Shown: in pieces, positions 1 through 5,961 of the stretch
Layout of the letters: the number at the start of each line of letters is the position of its first letter
Position numbering within the stretch: the stretch's first letter is position 1
NCBI GenBank assembly: GCA_052389555.1
Contig: JBQTHV010000118.1
Location: forward strand, 1-14,125
Reading direction: 5' to 3'
DNA length: 14,125 nt
From: JABFSM01 sp052389555
Lineage (GTDB): Bacteria; Gemmatimonadota; Gemmatimonadetes; Gemmatimonadales; GWC2-71-9
Translations under genes and position numbers: made by a program
Notes under the pieces: generated by a model
Told to the model about the DNA's origin: nothing
Databases searched by the model: none
The model's input: only the letters and a program-made list of their open reading frames with translations

Positions 1-464
1 CCGGGATGGGGCGTGACATACGCGGTCGAGACATAGACCAGCCGCTCGAGCCGGCTGCAGCTGCGGGCCAGTTCGAGCAGGTGGACCGTGGTATCGACAT
101 TGGAGCGGGCCGCGTCGGCGAGCGGAAGATCGAAGCTCACCGAGGCCGCTGCGTGCACCACATGGGTGACCCGGGTCCCGAGCTGTTCCCGGAGGCTCGG
201 AGACAGGCCGAGGCAGGGCTGCTCCAGCGTGCCCTCGACCACTGAGACGGCGCCGGTCCAGCCGGGCGGCAGGCGGGAGAAGCAGGCCGACGAGCTTACT
301 TCCCGCTCGAATCGCTCCTCGGGAGAAAACTGCCGCCGGGGCCGGATGATCACGTGCACCCGGGCGAGCCCCAGCTCTTCGCGCCGGCGGATCAGCTCCT
401 CCAGCACCACCTTGCCGAGGAAGCCGGTCACGCCGGTGAGCAGGAATTCGCGCTCGGCGGTCAT
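1..464 (-). CDS. Fatty acyl-CoA reductase (FAR/male-sterility type), N-terminal part, cut by window edge
   Basis: The product should reduce long-chain acyl-CoA to fatty alcohol with NADPH. Only the first ~154 residues are in the window; the gene runs off at position 1. Seen: a Rossmann motif TGVTGFLGKVVLEEL at residues ~10-24, then IIRP, SPEERFERE, a VVEGTLEQPCLGLS segment, HAAASVSFDLPL and LVYVSTAYV. These follow, in order, the NAD_binding_4 domain of eukaryotic fatty acyl-CoA reductases; YVSTAYV is the usual approach to the active site, whose YxxxK lies outside the window. The ATG at 462-464 shares four bases (ATGA) with the stop codon of the preceding AGPS gene, so translation is probably coupled. 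The partner gene implies the fatty alcohol is made for ether-lipid synthesis. An alternative is a carboxylic-acid-reductase-like or wax-ester reductase, which share this domain. No other frame covers this stretch plausibly. Confidence 0.88.
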   Translation of the reverse strand, partial: MTAEREFLLTGVTGFLGKVVLEELIRRREELGLARVHVIIRPRRQFSPEERFEREVSSSACFSRLPPGWTGAVSVVEGTLEQPCLGLSPSLREQLGTRVTHVVHAAASVSFDLPLADAARSNVDTTVHLLELARSCSRLERLVYVSTAYVTPHP

Positions 465-2350
465 AGCAGGTCGCCGGACGGCCAGACGGCCGGACGGCCG
501 GATGGTACGGCGCTTCTCACCCGATCGAGATCACGTGCCGTCCTGCCGTCCTGCCGTCCTGCCGCCGTCCAGAGATTGCCAATGCCGAAGAGGTTGCCGG
601 GATCGACCGCCCGTTTGATCTCCCCGCTCCACTCGAGCGCCGCCGGCGAAAACACGCGGGTTAGGAACCCCCGCCGGAGCTTGCCCACCCCGTGGTGATG
701 GGAGAGCGACCCGCCCGACTTCAGAATCTCGTCCCGGGCGCTCCGCTCCAGCTCGGCGAAGGTCTCCACCGGGTCCGGGATCCCCTTGTGGTAGAAGCCG
801 AAGTAGAAATACACGCACACCCCGGTCTGATAGAGCTGGGTTACCCGGGCGGTGACGAACGGCCGGCCCGGGATGTTGCGGCGGGCGCATTCCTCGTGGA
901 GCCGGCGCTTGACGTTGTCGCAGAGGGAGATCACCTGGCTCCACGGCACCGCGGTCTCGAAGGACTCGCCGAGAATCCAGTGGCCCATCACGAAGTCACG
1001 CAGGTAGGCGATCCCGAAGGTGAGCTGGTAGCCCCGGCGGCCGTTTTCCGCACCGGCCCGCATCCCGCCATGGCGGTGGGCCAGCGCGCGCACCGCCCGC
1101 TCCTGGGCGCGGACCTCGTCCGCGGTTCCCTCATACACCAGCGTGCAGGCCGCCATCCGGTCGGGGACGAATCCCCTGAGCCGGGTCACCACGAACCGCT
1201 CGAGCCGGCGCTTGAGGAGGGCGGCGCCGGCCGTCCTCGGCTTGAGGGTCTGGCTCAGCTGGAACTGGAGATTGTCCACCAGCCGGACGCTGGCGGGCGG
1301 CATCCCATCGCGGGTTAGGTCGTACAGGAACGCCACCCCGGCCTCGAAGTCGGGGAACAGCACGGCGTCGTAGCGCTGCACCGGGGGCAGCGGGAAGAGC
1401 TTCACCACCGCGCTGGTGATGATGCCGAGCGAGCCCTCCGACCCGAACAGCCAGCGCTTGAGGTCGAGCCCAGCGGACTCCCGCGGGAATGCGCCGCGGT
1501 GGGTGAGCCGGCCCAGCGCGGTGACCGCCTCGACGTCGAGGACCAGATCCTCGATGTTCCCGTAGCGGTTCTTCTTCATCCCGCTGGCGAAAGTCGCGAT
1601 CCACCCGCCGAGAGTGGAGAACTCGACGCTGTCCGGCTCGTGGCCCAGGGTAAGCCCATAACCCGCGAGCTGCGCCTGGAGATGGCGGCCCACTGCGCCG
1701 GCCTCGATGCCCGCCATCAGGTTGGCCGGATCAATCCAGCGGATCCGGTTCATCCGGGAAAGGTCGACCGCCAGGATCGGCCGCTCTTCCTCCGGCGGGC
1801 AGCGGAGCGCGTCGGTCACGTTGGTGCCCCCACCATAGGGGACGACGCAGGCGTCTTGGCGCGCGGCGATCGTCACCACTGCAGCAACTTGCTCGGTGGA
1901 TCCCGGATAGATCACCAGATCGGGCACCCGGTCGATTCGTCTCCCTTCGTAGCGGACCGCGTAGATCTCCTCCAGCGTATGTCCGTGGCCGTGGCGGAGC
2001 CGCTGTTCGCCGTCCGTGGTCAGCGCATCATCGGGCAGCTCGGCCCGGAGCTCACGGACCAGCCCGGGAGGAAGGCGCGGCTCGGGGACGCCGGGAGGGT
2101 AGCACGGCGGGTGGACGTCTCGAGGGTCGAGGTCGATCGTGAGGATCTTGCGGATCCAGGGGAGAAGATCGGGCAGCTCGACCCCGCTGCCGGCGTAACG
2201 GGCCCCGCGAAGGATGACGCTGCCGTTGGGCAGCAGCTCGAACCCCATCCCCCGAAAGCCCCAGCCGTCGAGCCGCTCCTCCTCGTCAGGCGGAATGGTG
2301 AACGGCGGCGGCACCACCCGCGAGACAGAGTCATCCCGAAGCGGAGGCAT
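461..2350 (-). CDS. agpS: Alkylglycerone-phosphate synthase (AGPS), FAD-dependent, ether-lipid biosynthesis
   Basis: The enzyme swaps the acyl chain of acyl-dihydroxyacetone phosphate for a fatty alcohol, making the ether bond of alkyl/plasmalogen lipids. The 629-residue product follows animal AGPS almost throughout: GWGFRGMGFEL near residue 29, HGHTLEEIYAVR (~123-134), FAD-binding PYGGGTNVTDAL (171-182), GHEPDSVEFSTLGGW (236-250), SGMKKNRYGNIEDLV (256-270), GSEGSLGI (303-310), GESFET (461-466) and SLSHHHGVGKLR (548-559). Counterparts of the known catalytic or substrate residues are present: R356, R451, Y514 in VYFYF, and H551-H553. Conservation ends at FGIGNLW (588-594). The last ~35 residues are low complexity and are encoded by octamer repeats. 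The ATG start at 2350 has no Shine-Dalgarno but lies 8 nt after a TATAGT box, which suggests a leaderless mRNA. The gene overlaps the downstream FAR start by 4 bp. A plain FAD-linked oxidase is unlikely given the HHH and YFYF motifs. Confidence 0.95.
   Translation of the reverse strand: MPPLRDDSVSRVVPPPFTIPPDEEERLDGWGFRGMGFELLPNGSVILRGARYAGSGVELPDLLPWIRKILTIDLDPRDVHPPCYPPGVPEPRLPPGLVRELRAELPDDALTTDGEQRLRHGHGHTLEEIYAVRYEGRRIDRVPDLVIYPGSTEQVAAVVTIAARQDACVVPYGGGTNVTDALRCPPEEERPILAVDLSRMNRIRWIDPANLMAGIEAGAVGRHLQAQLAGYGLTLGHEPDSVEFSTLGGWIATFASGMKKNRYGNIEDLVLDVEAVTALGRLTHRGAFPRESAGLDLKRWLFGSEGSLGIITSAVVKLFPLPPVQRYDAVLFPDFEAGVAFLYDLTRDGMPPASVRLVDNLQFQLSQTLKPRTAGAALLKRRLERFVVTRLRGFVPDRMAACTLVYEGTADEVRAQERAVRALAHRHGGMRAGAENGRRGYQLTFGIAYLRDFVMGHWILGESFETAVPWSQVISLCDNVKRRLHEECARRNIPGRPFVTARVTQLYQTGVCVYFYFGFYHKGIPDPVETFAELERSARDEILKSGGSLSHHHGVGKLRRGFLTRVFSPAALEWSGEIKRAVDPGNLFGIGNLWTAAGRQDGRTARDLDRVRSAVPSGRPAVWPSGDLL
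474..505 (-). repeat. Octamer tandem array 1a (CCGTCCNG family, minus orientation)
   Basis: Four adjacent 8-bp units read CCGGACGG, CCAGACGG, CCGGACGG and CCGGATGG on the plus strand, the reverse complement of the CCGTCCNG unit found elsewhere in the window. The array lies inside the last codons of the AGPS gene, just before its stop and the FAR start. It faces array 1b across ~32 bases, so the two could pair as a long stem. Confidence 0.85.
538..572 (+). repeat. Octamer tandem array 1b (CCGTCCNG family, plus orientation)
   Basis: Three exact CCGTCCTG units (538-561), a stray CCG, then CCGTCCAG (565-572). It begins immediately after the last conserved AGPS codons (GNLW) when read on the minus strand, so it marks the point where family conservation stops. 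It has opposite orientation to array 1a. Confidence 0.85.
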
Positions 2351-2358
2351 CGCGCACT

Positions 2359-2364
2359 ACTATA
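2359..2364 (-). promoter_or_regulatory. -10-like box TATAGT for the AGPS-FAR operon
   Basis: On the minus strand TATAGT ends 8 nt before the AGPS ATG. A transcript starting about 7 nt downstream would begin at or within a base or two of the ATG, which fits the lack of a ribosome binding site. I see no good -35 box. This is a pattern call only. Confidence 0.35.
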
Positions 2365-2406
2365 ACCCCGCCGGTCCGTCTTGGCGATGCGGAGGTGCCT
2401 GAAACA

Positions 2407-2436
2407 GCGAGGGCGGCCCGGTGGGACCGCCCTCGC
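2407..2436 (-). terminator. Hairpin terminator after the sigma/anti-sigma/PDZ operon
   Basis: Read on the minus strand, GCGAGGGCGG is followed 10 nt later by its exact complement CCGCCCTCGC, giving a perfect 10-bp GC-rich stem. A short TGTTTC run follows, so the T-tract is weak. It starts 22 nt after the PDZ gene's TAA and sits before the AGPS promoter, as expected for a terminator separating the two leftward operons. Confidence 0.65.
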
Positions 2437-2458
2437 AAGCCGGAAGCGGGCTGGCTCG

Positions 2459-3334
2459 TTATTGCTCCCGGCGTTCCCGCCGTTCGATCTGACCCGAGAC
2501 GGTCGTGCGGCTCTTGTTCCGCACGATGTCCAGCTTGAAGCTGTCGCCCGCGTCGTAGCTCCGAAGGATACGGTACACATTCGATGGCCCGACCGCCCTG
2601 CGGCCGTCGATGTTCAGGATCACGTCGCCGGGCCTGAGGCCAAGGGGCGAGTCCTTGGGAACGTTGATCACCAGCACGCCTTCGCTCGCACCGAAGTACT
2701 GGCCGAGCTCGGGATTCAGCGAGGCGAGCTGGAGATCGCCGAGCGGTCCCCCGAACTCGAAGCTGAAGGTGCCGGGACCGGTGCCGAACGCATAACCTCG
2801 TGGCAGGCGCTCGAACTCGAACTTGGGCACCTCGAAGCGGAACTGTCCCTCCGGCATTTCGAAGACGGTGATCGGCTCGTCACCGGTTACCAGCGAGGTG
2901 GTGTGGCGGGTGCCGTCGCGCCGGTATTCCACGCTCACCGTCTGATTCGGTTCGAGCTTCGAGGCGATCTCCACCAGACGAAGGCCGGGTAGCGACTCGT
3001 CCGCATCCGCCTTCGGGGCCTCCGGTGCGCCACTCCCTGCGAGCGGCTTGCTATCGAGCCGGGTGATGATATCGCCGGTCTTGATGCCGGCTTTCGCGGC
3101 GGGGCCGCCGGGCGAAACCGACGCGACGGTGGCGCCGACCGAGTCGTTCGTACTGGCGCGCAGATCCACGGTGACCCCAAGCCGGGCCCGGCGCTGGGTG
3201 ATGAGACGAATCCGTTCGCGCTCGGGAGTGCGGACGACGACCCCGCGGCGCTCGGGTTCCTGCGCCGCGGCCACATCGGCCCCGAAGGGCGCGACCGCGA
3301 GCAGGATCAGGACTGAATGATGAAGAACACGCAT
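2459..3334 (-). CDS. Periplasmic protein with two PDZ domains, third gene of an ECF sigma operon
   Basis: A 291-residue exported protein of unknown exact role. Seen: signal peptide 1-24 (MRVLHHSVLILLAVAP... cut after AAA); PDZ1 at ~50-150 (RLGVTV, VSPGGPAAKAGIKTGDII); a linker rich in F, E and G; PDZ2 at ~203-285 with LGLRPGDVILNIDGR. There is no trypsin-like or zinc-protease domain, so it is not DegP/DegS or RseP; it may present PDZ binding sites to misfolded proteins or to a separate protease. The start at 3334 is chosen because it gives a clean signal peptide and has GAGGAG about 8 nt upstream. An in-frame extension to 3460 would overlap the anti-sigma gene and lacks these signals. It begins 16 bp after the anti-sigma stop. 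Placement suggests a role in sensing or answering envelope stress (inference). Confidence 0.85.
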   Translation of the reverse strand: MRVLHHSVLILLAVAPFGADVAAAQEPERRGVVVRTPERERIRLITQRRARLGVTVDLRASTNDSVGATVASVSPGGPAAKAGIKTGDIITRLDSKPLAGSGAPEAPKADADESLPGLRLVEIASKLEPNQTVSVEYRRDGTRHTTSLVTGDEPITVFEMPEGQFRFEVPKFEFERLPRGYAFGTGPGTFSFEFGGPLGDLQLASLNPELGQYFGASEGVLVINVPKDSPLGLRPGDVILNIDGRRAVGPSNVYRILRSYDAGDSFKLDIVRNKSRTTVSGQIERRERREQ

Positions 3335-3350
3335 GAAAGACTCCTCGCGG

Positions 3351-3962
3351 TCAATACCGCACGAAACGCGCGCCGGTGGCATGCACGTCCACCAATGCGT
3401 CCAACAGGCCGACCCGCTCCCGCCAGAGCTGGAGCGCCTCGTCGGGACGGGATCGGCCATCCATCAGGTTGAGGACCTGTAGTTGCTGATCGACCCGGGC
3501 CACCTGGTCCTCCAGGGTTGCCGCCATCAGCGCCGTGCGGCCATCGGTGACCCGACGATCGGGATCGAGTGCCTGAATCACATTCTCGAGCGCGCGAGAG
3601 CGGGCGATCATTTCATCGAGCTCGCGTTGCGCCGCCGCCGGCTGAGGCCCACCCGACCCGAGTCCCCCAGGGATCACAACCACGAGGGCGATCGTGGCGG
3701 CGAGCGCGAGCCCGCTCACCGAGAACACCGTCAGCCGGCGGCGGAGCCTCCACCGTCTGGTCAGGGCCTGAATCTCCGGCAGCTTGCCGCGAGCCGGCCG
3801 GAGCACCGGCAGCGCCTTGAACCGGGCAATCCGTTGATCCAGCCGCATGAGCTCGGCTTGGCACAGGTCGCACTGCTCGGCATGGTCCCGCCACCCGTGG
3901 ACCCCGGGCTCGAGCCCGGGCTCGCGAATCGCGAGCAATTGTTCCATGGTCAGGTGATTCAT
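3351..3962 (-). CDS. Anti-sigma factor, zinc-finger (ZAS) type with one membrane span
   Basis: This 203-residue protein should hold the neighbouring ECF sigma factor inactive at the inner membrane. Seen: H27-x3-C31-x2-C34 (HAEQCDLC), the signature of the zinc anti-sigma domain; a basic stretch RRWRLRRR just before one hydrophobic span at ~78-98 (ending VVVIPGG); then a periplasmic part with two helical, coiled-coil-like stretches (QRELDEMIARSRALENVIQA and TLEDQVARVDQQLQVL). The ATG overlaps the sigma factor's TGA by 4 bp (3959-3962), so the two are probably made in fixed ratio. The helical periplasmic domain could be the sensing part or a contact for the downstream PDZ protein (inference). 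Its signal is unknown. Confidence 0.85.
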   Translation of the reverse strand: MNHLTMEQLLAIREPGLEPGVHGWRDHAEQCDLCQAELMRLDQRIARFKALPVLRPARGKLPEIQALTRRWRLRRRLTVFSVSGLALAATIALVVVIPGGLGSGGPQPAAAQRELDEMIARSRALENVIQALDPDRRVTDGRTALMAATLEDQVARVDQQLQVLNLMDGRSRPDEALQLWRERVGLLDALVDVHATGARFVRY

Positions 3963-4495
3963 GCCGGTACCTCCTCTCCTAGCCAGCGGCGCAAGCGGGC
4001 ATGAGCCCGCGCCAACTGGGACTTCGAAAAACTCACCGTCTTGCCCATCACCGTCGCGATTTCCTCGTGGGTGTAGCCCTCCACGTCGTGGAGCCAGACC
4101 ACGGCCCGCGAGGTTGGGTTGAGCCGCTCGAGTGCGGCTTCCAGATCCATGCGGAGCGCGGCATCCTCACGCCGGATCGAAACCACGTCGTCCTGGAGCT
4201 CATCAGTCTCCCGGTATTTGTTCCGCCGGAGCCGCATCAGCGCCTTGCTCGCGGCGATGCTTCGGACCCAGCCCCAGAGACTCCCCTCGCCCCGGAACGA
4301 GCCGATGCTGCGAAACACTTCCAGGAACGTTTCCTGAAGCACGTCCTCGGCATCCTCAGCGGTGCGGCAAATCCGGCGGGCGAGGTTATAAACCGGGGCC
4401 TCGAACGCCCGATAGACCGCCTCCTGCGCCGCCGGATCTCCTGCCTTGACTCCGGGAAGCACACGGTCGGCATCAGCCAGCCGGAAAACGTCCAT
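3959..4495 (-). CDS. ECF-type RNA polymerase sigma factor
   Basis: Directs RNA polymerase to stress-type promoters when released from the anti-sigma factor. The product is 178 residues. Region 2 is visible as YNLARRICRTAEDAEDVLQE and FRGEGSLWGWVRSIAASKAL; region 4 as LNPTSRAVVWLHDVEGYTHE with helix-turn-helix EEIATVMGKTVSFSKSQLAR and a final RLRRWL. No extra C-terminal domain. I prefer the ATG at 4495 (MDVFRLADAD): AGG lies 10 nt upstream, and a TAGAGT -10-like box at 4518-4523 would start the mRNA about 16 nt before it. A GTG at 4516 (seven residues longer) is the alternative. It is the first gene of a three-gene operon and diverges from the MbfA gene across ~120 bp. No classical GGAAC autoregulatory -35 was found upstream. 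Confidence 0.92.
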   Translation of the reverse strand: MDVFRLADADRVLPGVKAGDPAAQEAVYRAFEAPVYNLARRICRTAEDAEDVLQETFLEVFRSIGSFRGEGSLWGWVRSIAASKALMRLRRNKYRETDELQDDVVSIRREDAALRMDLEAALERLNPTSRAVVWLHDVEGYTHEEIATVMGKTVSFSKSQLARAHARLRRWLGEEVPA

Positions 4496-4517
4496 GGCGA
4501 GCAACCTGGTCGGCACG

Positions 4518-4523
4518 ACTCTA
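4518..4523 (-). promoter_or_regulatory. -10-like box TAGAGT upstream of the ECF sigma operon
   Basis: On the minus strand TAGAGT sits 22 nt before the preferred ATG at 4495. It is too close (1 nt) to the alternative GTG at 4516 to serve it, which favours the ATG. No clear -35 element is seen. Confidence 0.28.
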
Positions 4524-4604
4524 AAGATGCTTGGGACTGTGGCTTAGTCGCAGGATCAGGTGCCTGGGGTCGGGGACCACGGGCCAGGGGACTGACGGAC
4601 GGAG

Positions 4605-4610
4605 TATCTT
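4605..4610 (+). promoter_or_regulatory. -10-like box TATCTT upstream of the MbfA gene
   Basis: TATCTT ends 6 nt before the ATG at 4617, so a transcript starting ~7 nt downstream would begin at the start codon itself. This supports the ATG despite the absence of a Shine-Dalgarno and despite the repeat-encoded N-terminus. The ~70 bases before it hold GC-rich imperfect repeats of GGGTCGGGGACC/GGGCCAGGGGAC type and no clear -35. Confidence 0.3.
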
Positions 4611-4616
4611 GGGCCG

Positions 4617-5816
4617 ATGCCAACACAGCCGTCCAGCCGTCCAGCCGCTCAGCCGCCGGGCCCTCCTGCCGACCTGCCGTCCGGCCGTCCGGCAGCCGAC
4701 GTGCACTCCTGGCACCATCACCTGGCCGACGAGTCGGACGCCGCCTTCCTCTATCGCGAGCTCGCCAAAACCGAGCCGGATTTGGGGCGGGCCTCGATCT
4801 ATCAGCAGCTCGCGGAGGTCGAGGACCGGCATGTCGAGCGTTGGCAGGGCCTGTTGGCCCAACACGGCCATCCGAGCGAGCGCCCGGCTCCCTCGCTTCG
4901 GGCTCGCATGATGGGATGGCTGGGACGCCGGATCGGCCCCAGTGCTCTGTTGCCACTCCTGCTCCAAGAAGAAGGCCGCGAGGTCAAAGGCTATCTCCGC
5001 ATGTATCGGGAGGCACCCGAGGGGGCGGCCGCGCCAACCGCGCTGACGCTGGCCCGGGAATCCAAGGCCCATGCGGACCGTCTCGCGGGATTGGTCGGCG
5101 ATGGCAAAGCCACCGGAGAGCCATGGCACAAGACCGGTGCCGGAGGATTTCTCCGCAACGTGGTGTATGGGTTCAATGACGGATTGACCGCGAACTTCGG
5201 TCTCGTGGCGGGCATGGTGGGCGCTCAAGCCGGCCTCGGTGGCGGAGTGACCCACGCGGTCATCGTCGCCGGCCTCGCGGGAATGGTGGCCGACGCGCTC
5301 TCGATGGGGTCGTCGGGATACCTCGCCGCGAAGAGCGAGCGGGAAGTGTTCGAGCACGAGATCGCGATGGAGCGCGAAGAGATCCGGCTCATGCCGGAAC
5401 TCGAGCGTGAAGAGCTGTCGCTGATCTATCAAGCCAAGGGAATCCCCGCCGCTCAAGCCGGAGAGCTGGCCACCGCAGTGATGGCCGATCCCGAAAAGGC
5501 GCTCCAGGAAAAGGTGCGGGAAGAGCTCAAGATCGGGACGGCCACCAGCACCCCTCTGCGAGAAGGCTGGGTGACCGGGGTCGCCACCGCGTTCGGGGCA
5601 TTCATCCCGGTGGCCCCTCTCCTGGTGAGCCGGAGCCCGACGGCGATCTGGATCTCGTTCGCGATTGCCATGCTGTCGCACTTCGGGGTCGGCGCGGCTC
5701 GCAGTTTCTTCACGGGGCGCGGCGTACTGCGCAGCGGCCTCGACATGTTCCTCGTCGGCTTGGGTGTGGCGGTGGTGGGGTACTTCGTCGGGGAGTGGAT
5801 CGTGCGGGTGCTGTGA
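4617..5816 (+). CDS. mbfA: MbfA-type membrane ferritin: ferritin-like (erythrin) domain fused to VIT1/CCC1 transporter
   Basis: Family members export iron (or manganese) from the cytoplasm and protect against peroxide. The 399-residue product has a ferritin-like four-helix part at ~30-165 with metal-ligand candidates E39 and E48, E67/E69-x-x-H72 (AEVEDRH), E118/E119 and E148-x3-H152, followed by a VIT1 domain at ~175-399: GFNDGLTANFGLVAGMVGA, a soluble helical metal-binding loop (EREVFEHEIAMEREEIRLM and ELEREELSLIYQ), then hydrophobic spans at ~319-338, 342-360 and 376-397. The order matches MbfA/Er-VIT1 proteins. Residues 5-26 are low complexity (P/S/R/A), encoded by an octamer repeat array; a GTG at 4701 (V29) would remove them and is an alternative start, but the TATCTT box fits the ATG. 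Transcribed divergently from the ECF sigma operon. No iron-regulator site was recognised. Confidence 0.93.
   Translation: MPTQPSSRPAAQPPGPPADLPSGRPAADVHSWHHHLADESDAAFLYRELAKTEPDLGRASIYQQLAEVEDRHVERWQGLLAQHGHPSERPAPSLRARMMGWLGRRIGPSALLPLLLQEEGREVKGYLRMYREAPEGAAAPTALTLARESKAHADRLAGLVGDGKATGEPWHKTGAGGFLRNVVYGFNDGLTANFGLVAGMVGAQAGLGGGVTHAVIVAGLAGMVADALSMGSSGYLAAKSEREVFEHEIAMEREEIRLMPELEREELSLIYQAKGIPAAQAGELATAVMADPEKALQEKVREELKIGTATSTPLREGWVTGVATAFGAFIPVAPLLVSRSPTAIWISFAIAMLSHFGVGAARSFFTGRGVLRSGLDMFLVGLGVAVVGYFVGEWIVRVL
4629..4692 (+). repeat. Octamer tandem array 2 (eight CCGTCCNG-type units)
   Basis: Eight uninterrupted 8-bp units: CCGTCCAG twice, CCGCTCAG, CCGCCGGG, CCCTCCTG, CCGACCTG, CCGTCCGG twice. 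The phase is kept throughout despite point changes. It starts 12 bp into the MbfA reading frame and is translated as a P/S/R/A-rich N-terminal tail. Confidence 0.88.
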
Positions 5817-5847
5817 AAAGTGAAGAGTGAAAGGTGGAAGGTGAGAA
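5813..5847 (+). repeat. Heptamer tandem array GTGAARR
   Basis: Five adjacent 7-bp units: GTGAAAA, GTGAAGA, GTGAAAG, GTGGAAG, GTGAGAA, then a decayed GTAGGAA. The first unit contains the MbfA stop codon (TGA at 5814-5816), so the array begins exactly at the gene end. Confidence 0.8.
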
Positions 5848-5851
5848 GTAG

Positions 5852-5882
5852 GAAACCCACCCGAGCGGTCTAGTGGGCTTTC
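5852..5882 (+). terminator. Possible hairpin terminator after the MbfA gene
   Basis: GAAA-CCCAC pairs with GTGGG-(C)-TTTC across a 12-nt loop, a stem of 5 + 4 bp with one bulged C, ending in a short T-rich stretch. It lies 36 nt after the MbfA stop. The stem is modest, so this is tentative. Confidence 0.4.
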
Positions 5883-5903
5883 TCGCGGTATCACCCGATG
5901 TAC

Positions 5904-5935
5904 TGTTGACTGTTGACGCTTTTCGCGGGTAGGCT
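5904..5935 (+). promoter_or_regulatory. Possible promoter built on a TGTTGAC heptamer repeat
   Basis: TGTTGAC occurs twice in tandem (5904-5910, 5911-5917). The junction gives TTGACT (5906-5911), a good -35, 18 bp before TAGGCT (5930-5935), a fair -10. A start near 5942 would leave a ~20-nt leader holding GGAGAGG before the GTG at 5962. Confidence 0.35.
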
Positions 5936-5961
5936 GCAGCAGGCATTCCGGAGAGGCCATC

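Noticed and set aside
1499..2365. Plus-strand frame of ~288 codons opposite AGPS
   Set aside because: Antisense of the best-supported gene in the window; no recognisable domain or start signals.
2459..3334. PDZ protein as an HtrA/DegP protease
   Set aside because: There is no trypsin-like domain and no GNSGG-type serine motif; only two PDZ domains after the signal peptide.
4555..4600. GC-rich imperfect repeats (GGGTCGGGGACC / GGGCCAGGGGAC) as an operator or fifth repeat family
   Set aside because: Copies are too few and diverged to define a unit, and the partial CCTGG/CCAGG symmetry could be chance in sequence this GC-rich.
4001..5179. Plus-strand frame of ~392 codons opposite the ECF sigma factor and into MbfA
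   Set aside because: It spans the antisense of the sigma factor and a different frame of MbfA; both real genes have strong motifs, so this is a shadow.
4521..5960. Minus-strand open frame of ~479 codons opposite the MbfA gene
   Set aside because: It is antisense to a clearly recognised MbfA protein, its translation is rich in R/H/P/G with no family motif, and it runs through the octamer and heptamer arrays. It is a high-GC shadow.
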